Shown here in pieces: positions 22,793 through 35,160 of a DNA stretch of 64,000 nt (the first letter of the stretch is position 1; each line of letters opens with the position of its first letter). The stretch lies in the NCBI GenBank assembly GCA_910574455.1, contig CAJSYZ010000002.1:1141671-1205670 (forward strand), given 5' to 3'. This DNA is from Trichaptum fuscoviolaceum. Its lineage: Eukaryota; Basidiomycota; Agaricomycetes; Hymenochaetales; Trichaptaceae. The position numbers and the translations under genes are program-made. The notes beneath the pieces were generated by a model, which had not been told where the DNA came from, made no database searches, and worked only from the letters and a program-made list of their open reading frames with translations.

Positions 22793-25037
22793 ATGATCAA
22801 ACCAGCCGATCTCGCTAACGTTTGTGCATACATCCTCTCACTCGACATCCGCCCTGAAGTCAAGGATCTTGCGGAACTACTCCTTATCGAAGCATTCAAA
22901 CGCATTGACCAAGGCCCAGGACCCTATCAGCCTTTCAACCAACGCTTTGTGTTCTCACACGCATATCGAAGAGACACCCCGGAAATTTCAGTACGATATG
23001 GGCCGCACAATCAGTTCATTATCACGTCAACACCGCAATACCAACCACCGCCGCCCTACTCCGATACCATCTCCACGACCCCTTCGTAACGACCCTCCCC
23101 CTCCCACAGAAATAAGCAAAGAACAAATTCTCAACGACCTTCGCACACTAGCAGCAGAAACTCCGACCAACCGTCAACCCACACTCATTTTCCATCTATT
23201 CAATTTCATTCATCAACAAGAAGAACCCAACACTCCACCGCTCAATCACCTCATCGATTTCATTGATACTCTTCTTACCCATGCGACTCCACTACACCAG
23301 GCACACCTTTCGATAGGACTGTATATACTAATTCAAATGGTCAAGTCAAACGACCTCGAAGGATCTGTACAACTTCCAAACGGATTCAGATTCATTCACA
23401 GGCAACCGGCACCCGCTCGAACTTCTAGCTCCAACAGTTCCACATCCCCTCCGCCCTTGGAACCCTTTTCTCCTGCATATAGCCCGACCACCTCCACGGA
23501 ATCCCTGACCAGTCACACCACAGACAACCCCGATTCTGACAAAGAGAATATCCCCACTCGACATGCCATTCAACTTCGACACCCCCAATCCGACGTTCGA
23601 AGTCCCTCCCTTTGACGCCGAGGCACACCTCGCCGCCACTGACCCCGGACCTCTACTACCAGTTGAGGATATTGATCCCCTCTGGGTAACAGGCTGGGGC
23701 AATCACGCAAATGACTGGCACAATGGCGTATGGCATCCGCAACTGACACCCGTCCACCCCGAGAACGAATACCCCTCTCCCCCTCCCTCTCCTACACTTC
23801 CCCCTTTGAGTCCTCTCGACCTTGTCCGAGAGTATATCTTCGACCCGGCCCACACTGATCTTGTCAACATCCGCCGCCTCAAGACTCTCAACCCCCACCC
23901 CCAGCTCACCACTCTAGTCCTCCGCCGCACCTTCTTCACCCCCGAATACGCTGTCCCAATTCTCCAAGCCCTCCACATCCTCCTCGAGCTCCCTTACGTC
24001 CCCTGGATAGGCCGCCGCATCCGCCACGCAGGAACAGCGCAGCAACACTTTGTGGCGTACGACGAAGATCCGATCTGCATATGCAAGTGTTGCAGGTACT
24101 GCCCGGTTCACTAGAACTAGTCCCCATGCCCGCTACTCGCAACACCCGGCACGGACTCTCTGGTCGCCTCTATTACACTTCGACACAGAAACGAGTGCAC
24201 CCGAACCGACAGAGATACAGAGAAGGCCTCCTCCTCCCCCCTCTATGTGACCAGCTCCTCCCCGGACTCCCCTTCATTCAGACCTCGCAGACCCGTCGAC
24301 AGTGTGCAGCTGCTCTTCTCCACAACGGCAAACTTCGCGACCTCACCAAGAACACCAGCATCAGCCCGCTCCCGCACATCATCTACACTACGCAACAGAT
24401 GTATGGCCACTTGTGCAAAATGCTTGATATCTTGGAGAACAACCGACTCAGGAAGCAGAAGATTGATTCTTATGAGTATCAGGAGCTAGTACGTTGCATG
24501 AATCAAGTTCTTATTACTCAACTCGAGAACCAGTTCACCGAGTACGAATTCGAGCGCCTCCTCTCATTGGAAATCAAAGATGGACAGGTACACTTACCAG
24601 ACGACCCGGAACCACAGCCTATGACGACTCCCTCCCCTCTCGAGCTACCCCCACTGGCTGCGCCCGATGCATACCATGAGCAAGCGCATGTGCCGATCTT
24701 CGACCTCGATCAACTCAGCAATTTCGAATCCGCTCCGCCACTGCCCAGCCCTCGTCAACAGCTCCACTTACCAACAGAGGAAGAACTTCAGGTGATCAAT
24801 CAGCAAGCCCAGGACGTGCCCCTTCCTGAACTACCTCACATGACTCCGCCCAACGTCGTTATCCAACCATCTTCGCCAGTTTATGTGGTCAACACTCCCC
24901 GACCCGAGGACTTCACTTCGCCCGAGACATATGCCCCTATCGACTGGACTAATCCACAGTCTGTTTCTTTATATCATACCTTCCTTAATAACTTTAATTT
25001 TTCGCAGACGATTTCATCCAATGTACCCAGCGCTTGA
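22793..25037 (+). CDS. Retrotransposon 3' ORF region of unknown function
   Basis: About 2.2 kb after pol is coding in character but moves between frames: 22793-23089 (MIKPADLANV...), then about 23090-23560, then 23563-24114 (MPFNFDTPNP..., ending in the Cys-rich ICICKCCRYC), then about 24110-25037. Composition is rich in Pro, Leu and acidic residues. I see no signal peptide or membrane segment, so an envelope role is not supported even though the position matches one. Frame changes may be introns, indels or decay. Confidence 0.4.
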
Positions 25038-25202
25038 ACCCTTATTGGTCTTAACTTGACCCTTTAGCGACTGATATTTATCTCTCTGTTACGCTTTTAC
25101 TTATTGATCTTAACTTGATCCTATAGTGTTGTACCTTTCTTTGAAATTCTCGCATTCGCATTCTTATGCTACTACGGAATTTCAATCTTAGTGACAGGGT
25201 AT

Positions 25203-25751
25203 TGTTACGCATCAAGCTGCTTACCCTTGTTTACACATTGTTTATGTTCCCCCTCATCTTTCTCTCTCACCCTTTCTACCTGCATGTGCGTACACACATT
25301 GCATCATTCTTTCATCATCGACTCCACACTCCGATGGCTCCACTCGCTCCACCTTCACTCCGAGAGCCCCAGAGCCTTCCACTCCGATGATACATCATTC
25401 TACTCCACTCTACTCCACCTATGTTCCGATCTGACATCATCCTCCATTAATTAGAGCCACTATGACGGACTCACTCCACTTCTGACCCGCGATGATGTAG
25501 TTTCATTCCTTGCTCCACTCTATTGTTCTCTGTAGTATATAAGGCCATGTACATAGCGCCCCAGGATGACACTTAAGTCAATCCTCCTATAGTCTTTTAC
25601 AATCACGTACCAAAGACTCTGTTCACCCACGACTTCCGGTATAGAGACCCTCACAAAGCGGACCCTCTATACTGTACTTGCTACTTCACCCAACAATGCT
25701 TTGGTCACTTATCATTTCCGTGATAAGTCCATCGAAGCCGTGAACGTAACA
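25203..25751 (+). repeat. 3' LTR
   Basis: 549 bp, TG...CA ends, one base different from the 5' copy by eye. A short purine-containing run (GTGACAGGG) just before it may be the polypurine tract, but it is weak. Confidence 0.97.
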
Positions 25752-25756
25752 CCTTC
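25752..25756. other. Target-site duplication, right copy (CCTTC)
   Basis: Second copy of the 5-bp duplication, directly after the 3' LTR. It is also the last base block of the N-terminal transposase exon. Confidence 0.93.
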
Positions 25757-26869
25757 GGCTGATACTCGCGAAACGGGACATAGTCGAATTCGCCTTCCAA
25801 CGCCGGATTGTCCACCAAATTCCGGATCACTTCCAGAGGATCCCGATACCATACATCATATTCTTTCCTCTTCCATGACTCGGTGTTCTCGTTTGTCGCC
25901 TTTTGGCCATTGTCGTCCGTGTAGAAGTTACTAAAGGACTTCCAAGACACATCACCGACTTCCGTAGCGTCAATGACGGTGTACAAATTTTGTGCGTCTC
26001 CATCAAGTAGCGAACTAGTTATACCTAGATCCGAGTCATTGTCAGGCTCTGTCGTATCCAATTCGGAACATCCGCCAGATTTTACATTCTCCGCCACCTG
26101 AATCAGCTGATAAGCCTTCATGATTCCGAGAATTTTTGTTATGTTCCCAGCAGACATTTGCTCTTCCCGATACAGAAAATCTGCGAGCTCGAAATCTGCT
26201 CTGCACGAATAGGGAAACCAGACATTAGACACAGGTTCGTTTCGCGGAACGGGTGGTTCTTCATTTTCTAAGGAAATTCCTGCCGCATCGCATGGCGTGG
26301 CTGCACGGTGTCAGGTGTCAGAGTACTGCAGTAAACCGGGGACAATAAACATGACACACACCATTCAAGTATCTGTGATACACCTTCAAGTTATCCTCGC
26401 TCTCCTTATAATCTCCAATGTCGGAGTCCAAATCTTCAGAGGATGCGCTACGGCCATCACTTCCGGTGACAGAATGATGGGACAGAGAATCAGCTCCGTC
26501 TAAATCTTGAAGCAGCTCGTCTCGGCCTATGCTAAGCATCGAGATATCCTGCGTAAGTATAGAGATGTCGTAATCGTAACTTGAAGAGCCGCAGCCCATT
26601 TTATCTTCAAGTTGACCCTCGACCCGGAGTTCGGGGGAGTTCGAGATACTTTTAGGTTCTGGAACTTGTGCGGGTCGAATGGGTGATGAATCATAACCAT
26701 AAGCAGCAGGTCCTGATGCAAATGATGATGGATGAGCTGAGTATTCATGTCTTGTTCTTGCGGATTGATTCTTAAACCTTCTGTCGCAGTCGGAGAAGGT
26801 ACATCGAATGGATGGGGGGAAGAAATCAGTAAAATGAACGGGTTTGGGCTTTCGCCGTGTTACCGGCAT
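25752..26869 (-). pseudogene. Plavaka transposase, N-terminal part
   Basis: The start ATG at 26869 gives MPVTRRKPKP. A single C2H2 finger follows (CTFSDCDRRF...RHEYSAH, about residues 22-45), then an acidic linker and YHRYLN. Exon 1 is 26869-26362; intron 26361-26301 (61 nt, phase 1). Exon 2 continues with TPCDAAG, the ELADFLYREEQMSAGNI block, and YDVWYRDPLEVIRNLVDNP, all characteristic of Plavaka transposases as I know the family. The reading frame runs into the 3' LTR of the inserted retrotransposon at 25751 and resumes at 14768. Confidence 0.85.
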
Positions 26870-26879
26870 CGACTTGGAT

Positions 26880-27440
26880 GCAACCTATAGTAGTACCTAT
26901 TAGCAACTTGAAGTCGACTTTTGACTTACTTCGACTTTTGACTTACTAAGTTAGAACATGAATCCCCAGCCTCAGGCTGAAGCTGTCAACTTGAACTTGA
27001 AGTAGCACTGGCAGCGAATCGAGTTCGCCAAGGTGGACTCGCGTAGTAGGAGCTAGTAGTAGTCTACCTGGCAGATTTGCTAGTAGTACGGTAGAAGGCT
27101 GCGGCTGAGTGCCTTGACTCACTGACTGCCAGTTCCAGTGTCAGGCTTGCCGTCTCGGTCGCCGGAATCCGAGTCGGAGTGCAACTTCAAGTTGAAGCCT
27201 GCCAGTGCCAGTCTGAGTGAGCCTGAGTGCCAGTGCCAGCGCCAGTGCCAGGTACCGCCGTGACTCAGGCTCGCTCACTGGCACTCCGAGTCACTGCCAG
27301 CCTGAGTGCCAGTGGCAGGCTGGCAGTGGGCGTAAATTTTCCTTGAATAGGCGCCCTCATCTTCAACTTGAACTTTAACTTGCACCTTTGACTCTGAGTC
27401 GACTCACCATCGATATTCATAGCACCTGCCAGTGTGCCCC
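26880..27440. repeat. Word-rich DNA beside the transposon
   Basis: Dense in AGCCTCAGGCT, TTCAACTTGAAG, GTCGGAGT, TGCCAGTGCCAG and GTAGTAGTCTA words, especially 26895-26945 and 27115-27320. No gene seen. Confidence 0.7.
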
Positions 27441-27458
27441 TATTACTACTGCACAGGA

Positions 27459-30400
27459 ATGTTAACTCAAAGACAGACGCGGGCTAAGAATAGTGATCAG
27501 CATCCGGGAGCGGTAGTCAATAAGCTGCGAACACGTCGAACGAAAGAGGAGATATTGAGGGAGAAGGAAGGGAAGGAGAGAAGGAGAGAAGAACAGGCAT
27601 CAAAGCGTGATGAGGCATTGAGGGAGAAGGAGGAGAAGGAAAAACAGAAGGAAGAACGGGCAGCTCTGCGCGAAGCTGCGGCACAGCAAGCCGCGTATGC
27701 GAGAGAGAAGAGAAAACTCATCGCGGAACAGAAACGGGCAGCGAAAGAACAAGAGGCATCTGAGAAGGTACGCAAGAAAAGAACTGCAGCAGAGCAACAG
27801 GAAACAGCCATACTGGAGACGATGGAGCTTGAGAACAATTTGTCAAAGGCTCTTGACATTCGCACCCATATGGGCTCAACTGCACCTAAGCTGGCTGGCA
27901 CTGGCAAACGAGGGCGAAACAAGTCGAAAGGCGTCCCTGAAACTAGTGAGTCCTTATCTTCAAGTCAGTGACAGTCGAGTTATGAGATATGGGCATAACA
28001 GGTTCAACGAACGATGAAAAAGACAGCTCTTGTGCAGCTGAAGACGGCGAACATTTAAAGATTCGTAAGTTGTTTGCCTTTATGACTTTAGACTCCAAGG
28101 GTGACCACTTTAACTCACATTATGATGCAGCTAACTCCGATGCGCCCAACAGAGCGCGCGCAAAGAAAGTTAGGAAAAAGGATACCAGAGGTGCACTTCC
28201 TTTCCGTACTCGCGTGCAGGGTGCAAAGGGTTCAAATAGTGCCATAAGTGGCACCGGATATCATAGTACGCTTGCAGGACAAAACAGCAGTCTTTCTGGT
28301 GAGGATACAGACATGATAGAGTCGCCCAATACGTCGAAGCAGAACGATAGGACAAAGCGACCTGTTAGGGCACTTCGCAACACAGATGGATCCACATTCT
28401 TCGGCGGAGAGGGCAGAAACCCTGAGGTCGCAGGGACAGAGGAGATCGACTTGTGAGTTTTAAGTCGTACTACTACTCAACCGTTGGCATCATAGTACGA
28501 AAGATCAATTTCAAACAAATTCAAGTTGATAGTAAGTGTGAAGCTTGATTTAGACTCAGCTACTTGAAGCTTATCCGACATCGTACTACAGATTAGTATT
28601 ACTACTACTAACTTGAGCCTGAGTGCGCCTGGCGACACCGTGCCAGTGACCGGCTTGACCGGCGCGCGGCGGTGCCACACTCAGGTTGGCACTTAACTGT
28701 GACCCCGAGATGCCACCCGGGTTGGCAAGTTGCAGCTTCTTCACTTATAATGCTCACATTCTTATCTTTATTACAAGTTGTGAGCCTGGCTGACACAAGG
28801 AAAAACTAGGCTCCCCGTCTCGGCGCAAGACGATGCGAACTTTAGTCCTTGGGAGGATGAAGGAGTGACAGTAACCCTCACGAGTTTCCAAGGTGTAAAG
28901 AATAGCTCAGCTAGCGAACGACAGACGGCACATCTCGTTGACTCCGACACTGATATTGTGAGTTGGATGGAGCATTAATTAGACTGGCAGAGGAAATCTT
29001 AATATTTTGATTGTGCGTTTAATTAGGACGTGAGTAGACTGACAATACCGACCCAAGCCAATGTAAGTGCCGCTTATACTTCAAAGAAATCGTTTGATTC
29101 ACAATAACTATACGTCGGTGGAGTCTCATGCACAACGATGGCTATCTAACATCATTTCTGTATCGTAACAGGATGGAGCTAGCAGCAAATTGAAGAAAAG
29201 GAAGCTATCCCGCGACACTCTCTCCGAGTTGCAGGCTCATATAACACTGGTAAGCGGCTTCATAATCTCCTGTTTCGTTCAAGCTACTTATTTTTCTTTC
29301 TTTATGCACTGGAGAAGAAGAATATCAAGGGACAATCGGGCATTCAGGTGAGTTCTACACAACAAAGCATGGACTTGGTGCCATACTTTGTTGTGGCCTC
29401 CGGCGTCGAATATACTTCCTTCATTACTTACCAAATTGTACTCTGAATAGGGCGCGAGCATGACGAACATCGTCAACTCCCAACTCGATGTATTGGTAAG
29501 TTTATTCTGCTTTTAATCCTCACCCGTATACTCATCTATTTTCCCGTCAGGACGGTATTTCTGTTGAGGGTCATAGGGGGCAGTCTCCAGCGTCGCATCT
29601 ACAGATACAGGTATGTGTAGGCATCGACACTCATTAGGATTACTTTTGGTGCCCCTTTCTTTGGCAAGTATCTGGATGTCCACTAAACCTTGTTTATGTG
29701 TAGGACAGCATGATTGTGAATAATAAGAAGAGGAAGTCGCCGCCTGACTCAAACTCACATATCGATGTGGTAATTCGTACTCTTCCACCCAATTTCAAAA
29801 GCACTTCCTTACTATCTAAAACAGGCTGCATGAACGTGTATATGAAGAAGCCTCCATCCCAGGCTGCCTCAACAGTTAGTGTCAATCACATCTAATTTCC
29901 ATTTCATATTGTTTTCTGATCAAGCGACAAGGACTTAAATACTGCTAAGGAGAGTGAACCGCAAGACAGTCATTCTCAGGCTGATATACTGGTATTTAAT
30001 TCTCTTCGAGCTTCCCTTGGTAAGAACTCCTCTAATTGCTACAGATGAAATCTACTACCTCTGTTCGCAATCTGAAGAGGTCACTGGCGGTTCATGCACA
30101 TCATATTGCAAGTGTGAGCTAATTGCTGCAATTGATTCGGTACTTATTCTCGGTTCTTCTGACAGGCAAGTGGTCGTGAGGCGTCGCCAACACCACAAGC
30201 ACAATCACCTGCGATGACGACAGTATCCTTCAGTCCCAAACCCGAAGTGCTCGCAACCAAGGCTCATCTTGGTCATCGCAAAGTCTCTCGGACTACTAGC
30301 TCTGTGCGTTGATCCATTCATGTTTGTGACATGCATCCACTAACTTGCTTACATGCAGACATCTGTAGGACTTGAGGATAAGGATAGAAATAGTAAAGGA

Positions 30401-31812
30401 AGGAGGGATGTCCCGCGCTCTCGGCAAAAAAAGGGCAACGAATCAGTGTCTTCCTCCCGGAACTCAGGCTGGCTGGACTCATATTCTTCTGCCTTCGCTG
30501 TATCGCACAGTCGGAAAGTCCACAACTCCATGGCAAAACCCAGACAATAAGTCCATCGGAACACTGTGGGGGAAAGTATTTGATTCTGTCGAACTTAGTT
30601 ACGACACACAATTGGCCGACATCTGTTCTTTAGTTGAGTCATCCCTATTTGTCTTACATCGGCCATACTGAATCAGGTATGATCTATTCTGTAGGCAGCC
30701 CAGAGATGCTCTGATAGTTGGCGGAAGAAATTGTTTGAGAAAGCCGAGCAGTCAATTTCGAGTTTCGTCGGCAACGAGCGTTCTAAGTCAGTGGAGACCG
30801 AAGAAATTGTGAAGATGTTGCAGACGATGGTCGACAAGAAGAAAGCTGAACCATTCCTCTGGGAATGCTGGCATAGTATGGAAAGGGTGTGTGAGATTTC
30901 ACTCAATGTCACCCTTCGAGTCCGTGCATTGACTATGAATGTACACAGAAGCAAGGATTGTTCTGCTCTGACCTCGTAGTCTCAGTGTTGTCCGTGCACA
31001 TTGTCTTGGCCCTGGGTCGGCATAAAGTATTGGACAAGAACACAATAGGAAAGCCTATAGGTGCCCTCGCCCTTGCGGCAACAGCGGTATCTATCTACTT
31101 CAGTACTTGCAGTGGCTTTATTCACTGAATCTCTCATGGACAGGTCAAAGTTGCAATCGATAAGCAGGTAGCCCGGTTGCAAAATATCAAAGAAGAGCTT
31201 GGTGGTGCTGAGTGGTACTTCACTAGTGCTCTGTGGCAGCCTCATACGGACGACTATGTCAACTTATTGTCAAATTCCTCGTTTTTCACTGAATCAAACT
31301 GGGAGAAGGTTCGGTCCCGCATAGAAGCTTACAACTCCGTTGAAGATGTCAATGCGGGAAGGAACGCCGAACTTGTTGGATCGGGTGTCACTGGCAGGGA
31401 TTTCTCCCTATATATCGACGTTGGAGACGCGGATGCGAGCGGCGAGTATACACATGGTGAGGGCGCTAATAGAAGTGGTAAGTGCAAGGAGAGAAACGAA
31501 GACAAGGATAATGACGGCGAAGAAGTTGAGGATTTCAAGGAGAGGGAGGACGACATGGAGGACGAGGGTGTGTCTGGCGAGGGAGACGAGGACAAGGATC
31601 AGGATGAGGACAATGACGATGAAGAGGACAAGGATCAGGATCGGGATAAGAACAAGGATGCGGACGAGGTTCTTAGCGTGGGTGATGGATTCAGTGGAGG
31701 CTCTGAGGGCGAGGCGAATGACGCAGACAGAAAGGGCGGGGAAGGCGAAGGCGATTGCGAGGACGACGAGGGTTCATTATGGGATTCGGCTACGGACGGC
31801 GCAGACTTTTAA
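27459..31812 (+). CDS. Many-exon hypothetical protein with mini-exon middle
   Basis: The start ATG is at 27459 (MLTQRQTRAKNS). Exon 1 (to 27945) is a Lys/Glu/Arg-rich coiled coil. Exons by donor, acceptor and phase: 28002-28064, 28131-28452, 28810-28957, 29027-29062, 29172-29249, one ending 29347, 29451-29495, 29551-29610, 29704-29874, 29932-29991, 30045-30113, 30166-30303, then from 30359. Mini-exons are 36-78 nt, nearly all phase 0, and most begin with Asp or Gly codons. From 30400 onward comes a more conserved part (WTHILLPSLYRTV, AAQRCSDSWRKKLF, KPIGALALAATA, SSFFTESNWEKV). It resembles an unnamed protein family I associate with Agaricomycetes, followed by an Asp/Glu-rich tail. Junctions at 30480-30720 and 30890-30990 are not resolved. 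No function can be given. Confidence 0.6.
28453..28809 (+). repeat. Long intron filled with word DNA
   Basis: A 357-nt intron (GTGAGT...AACTAG) among introns of 50-110 nt. It holds TACTACTACTCA, TTCAAGTTGA, GTACTACAG and CCGTGCCAGTGACC words like those of the intergenic blocks. Confidence 0.55.
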
Positions 31813-32651
31813 GAGCAGGTCGATCACTGGTGAGCTTTGGCTTTAACCATCCCGCCACTGTATTCAAACACTTACTATCATCAACTTGCAGTGGCCTTCG
31901 TTCTCTGAGTATGCCGAGGAACAGGCAGAAGTGGCGAAATACGATCTGGATCAGGATGCCGTGGTGTAGTTACTGAGGGACACTGAGGCACTGATTTCTA
32001 CTTATCTGTCTTAAATTACTTGTGGAATGAACCAATACTGGAACCTCTTAGTACGCACTTACACGCTTGGGTACTGCAAACCTACAGACGAAAAAGTCTA
32101 CTTATATGATTAAATGCTGAATTACTTATGGAATGAACTACTTGAACGTCTTACACACTTTTACTCTTGAGCACTGCAATTAAACTGCCAGAATAAATTC
32201 TTCTGATATGCTTGAATGCTGGAGACTGAGGCACTGAGAGCACTGATTTCAGTTGACGGCACTGAATTCAGTAAGCCCCTTCCTGAATAATGAAACCACA
32301 TGCCTGAAAGCAGTAAATCAGTAGAATTTTACTTCCCAGGGCTTCAGAGGACTTAAGGCCGGTTAAGTAGCCGTAAGCAAAAAAGAAGATTCCCTGATGA
32401 ACCTGGTTCCTGTCAATATAAAACATATGTATAGTGATGGGCCGTCGATGTGGCTATAACAGCAAATGATTCCCAAGTCCTTTCAGATTTGCTGCAGTAA
32501 TCTCGTAACAGTGCTATGTATTATTGGACTAGCCTGCCGCCCAACGATGATAGACGCGGGTTCGCGCCCTTCTCAGGTCGGTTTAGGATCGTCGGCAACG
32601 GCGCAAGCTCTGCACCGATGTTCGATCTGGGCCTCCCCGATGCTCCTCTAA
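31813..32651. other. Intergenic stretch with a degenerate tandem duplication
   Basis: No gene. About 32011-32116 and 32117-32215 are diverged direct copies: both contain ATTACTT(G/A)TGGAATGAAC, ...CTCTTA/GTCTTACAC..., a CACTGCAA-like block and ATATGATTAAATGC/ATATGCTTGAATGC. Flanking GAGGCACTGATTTC words at about 31986 and 32226-32250 extend the similarity. Confidence 0.5.
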
Positions 32652-32660
32652 TATAAAAAG
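32652..32660 (+). promoter_or_regulatory. TATA box of DUF2235 copy A
   Basis: TATAAAAAG, 80-90 bp before the start ATG at 32741. Copy C has a TATAAAA at a similar distance. Confidence 0.55.
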
Positions 32661-32740
32661 GAGTTGTGGGGAGGAAGGTGAAGATCAAGAAGACACCTTA
32701 CTCTCTTCGCAAACTCCATTTACTGGATTTCATTACCAAG

Positions 32741-35160
32741 ATGTCTAAAGCGACTGCTGCTCGCATATCACTCCCCTCCAATCACACACAACACACACAC
32801 CATCATCCTGTCCATGACACGGCGCACTCCCATCTCCACCTGCACGAACATCATCACGACAGGCATTCTGACCTTCATTGTCATACATGTGCCGAGGACT
32901 TGAAACTCAAGAAGTCATCGTCTGAGTCCTCAGAGACTACGGTCATTGAACCGACATGGGTGCCTCGCGTATCAGTGAATCAACATCCTCCACCTCGCGA
33001 GATGACTGAGAGCGAGCTCGACGCGTACTCACCATTCTGGGTACCTAATCCGGAGTCTCCCGCAGAGAGGGATACCCGTCCGAGGACCCTGGTTCTTTGC
33101 TTTGACGGCACAGGAGACCAATTCGACGACGACGTGAGTGAGAAACCAGTCTTCTGAGCGATGACATTATAAGCATGCTAACGATCATAAACTATACTTC
33201 AGAATTCAAACGTCGTCCAATTCCTTGCCTGTCTCAAGAAAAATGACAAGGATAGGCAGCTAGTATACTACCAAACCGGCATTGGTACCACTACAACGTC
33301 TAATTTCATCACACCCGTGATGACTCAAATTTCCAAGACACTCGATTCGATGTTCGCTTGGAACCTATCCTCCCATGTTCAAGACGGATACCAATTTCTT
33401 GTCCAAAACTGTGAGCAATGAGTTGACTGTATCTTAAGCTCCGGACACTGACGAGTTTTCTTTAGATAAAGCTGGGGATAGGATCTCTATCTTCGGCTTC
33501 TCTCGAGGTGCCTATACTGCTCGTGCACTCGCCGGAATGATCCAGCGCGTAGGTCTCCTTCCTGCTGATAATACACAGCAAATTCCGTTTGCGTGGAGCA
33601 TGTATATCCGAGGTGTGTATCTCGTTTTCCACTAATAGTCTGGAACATGAAGTAACTTTCCTTTTTCATTTCAGATGACGAGAACGCAGAGAAAGACAGC
33701 GTCGAATACAAACGCACTTTTTCGACAAACGTTATTATTGATTTCGTTGGTGTTTGGTGAGCAAACTATTTTGAGTGTTATTGACAGAATAATTTATTCA
33801 GCTGCGCGACAGGGATACGGTAGCATCGGTCGGTATTGCTGGAAAAGAACTGCCGTTCGTCAAAAACAACACTGCTATTCGCGTCTTCCGACATGCTCTT
33901 GCTTTGGATGAGCATCGCGCCAAGTTCATGCCAAACTTCTACCATGCGAGTGAAAGAAATGACACACCTGTCCCCGCGCTTGGGCAGTCCGATTCTCAGA
34001 TCCACATTGGCAACTTGATTGATGTCTCTATCCCGTCTACGAATATGGACCTCAACAAACCGAATATATACCCAAAGAAGGACCGCAATACCCCAACGGA
34101 TGCCTGCGAGGTCTGGTTCGCTGGGTGCCATTGTGACGTCGGCGGCGGGTCCGTCAAGAATCGAACCGCACATTCGCTTGCGCGAATTCCACTCAGATGG
34201 ATGATCAGGGAGTGCTTTCGCATGAAGACAGGAATTGTCTTCGACGCTCGTCTCTTGTACGAGGAGATTGGTCTCGATTATAGGAACCTTTATCCCGAAG
34301 TGATTGAGCGACCTCCGCGTGTTCCCTGGAGCAAGCACATGGCGACTATCGAGAAGAAGGAGGCTCAGGGCTGGGGCATCATTACATTCGCCAGGTTTCT
34401 CGTCGAGCTCACCTCAATACCTATCCGTGTTCTTCTATTGGTTATCATCTGGCCACTCAACCACTTCTGGTTGCTACTGAAGTATACGAAGCCGATGAAA
34501 TGGATCCGCAAAAACCCTGTGAGATGGGTACGCAAGAATCTCGGGATTAACTGGGTCACTTCTAAGCTCAAGAGCTTTGGGACGTGGACCAACGGCAAGC
34601 TGTTCCCTAAGGAGAATACCACCCTGAAACCGTGCACAATGAAATGCAAGAATGAAGAGGAACATGAGTACTGGGATGCCCTCTCTCCCATCTATGACCA
34701 GCTGGAAATCCGGTGGTTCTGGAAGGTTATGGAGTTTCTGCCTATGCGCTTCGTCAAGCAGAAGAAAGGCCGTACTAACTATTACGTTGCCGCTAACCTC
34801 GGACAAGGCCGAAAGATCTACGGCGATGCGCTCTACAAGCACGTGGCAAAAACGTCTATCACAGGCGCTGCGAAGACGAATGGCAAGGCCAACGGAACCA
34901 CGACGGCTTCCGTAGATCCAGCTTCTGTCCCGCTCCTCCGTCATACGCAGGGAACATACCATAAAACTGGTGGCCTGAAGATACATCGCTCCGTGTTGAC
35001 TCGTATCGAGGCAAACGTCGGATACAAGCCCCGCGCTTGGTGGGGTAGTCGAGAGGACGACCTGGAAGATACTGGAAAGAAGGGACGAAAGGTGAAGGGC
35101 CCTGATAGGTGGGATATTCAGGATCCGGACCCGGTCAAGTATTGGGAGTGGGTTGAATGA
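32741..35160 (+). CDS. DUF2235 alpha/beta hydrolase, copy A
   Basis: Exons 32741-33133, 33203-33410, 33466-33612, 33675-33756 and 33813-35160, about 725 aa. The N-terminus is His-rich (THHHPVHDTAHSHLHLHEHHH). LVLCFDGTGDQFDDD closes exon 1. The nucleophile elbow GFSRGAYTAR has Ser213, the acid is likely Asp278 in WDTV (split by an intron), and His383 lies in GCHCDVGGG. This Ser-Asp-His set is that of the DUF2235/Tle1-like phospholipase family. A hydrophobic stretch near 34380-34490 (PIRVLLLVIIWPLNHFWLLL) could bind or span a membrane. Exons 2-4 are 208, 147 and 82 nt in all three copies here. Substrate is unknown; lipid or ester hydrolysis is inferred from the family. An F-box fragment follows on the same strand. 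Confidence 0.92.

Larger units (their letters stand above)
14769..25751 (+). mobile_element. Ty3/gypsy chromovirus LTR retrotransposon, 10,983 bp
   Basis: Two 549-bp LTRs begin TGTTACG and end GTAACA. They differ at one base that I found (CAACAACGC in the 5' copy, CAACAATGC in the 3' copy). A CCTTC 5-bp target-site duplication flanks them. Internal order is 5' ORF region, gag with one CCHC knuckle, then protease, reverse transcriptase, RNase H, integrase and chromodomain, then a 3' ORF region. The integrase after RNase H and the C-terminal chromodomain define a chromovirus. LTR identity implies a recent insertion, although several frame breaks are present. Confidence 0.95.
11912..26869 (-). 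mobile_element. Plavaka-family DNA transposon split by a retrotransposon
   Basis: Coding pieces on both sides of the gypsy element join in one reading frame and match the fungal Plavaka (CACTA superfamily) transposase from its N-terminal C2H2 finger to its C-terminal domain. Element termini were not found: word-rich DNA lies outside both coding ends, and no clear terminal inverted repeat could be picked by eye. Only the coding span is given. Confidence 0.8.

Noticed and set aside
22793..25037. Envelope-like gene
   Set aside because: Position fits, but there is no signal peptide, membrane segment or furin-like site visible.
32540..32620. tRNA-like GGGTTCGCGCCC segment
   Set aside because: It looks like a T arm, but no acceptor stem, D arm or anticodon arm of correct spacing could be drawn.
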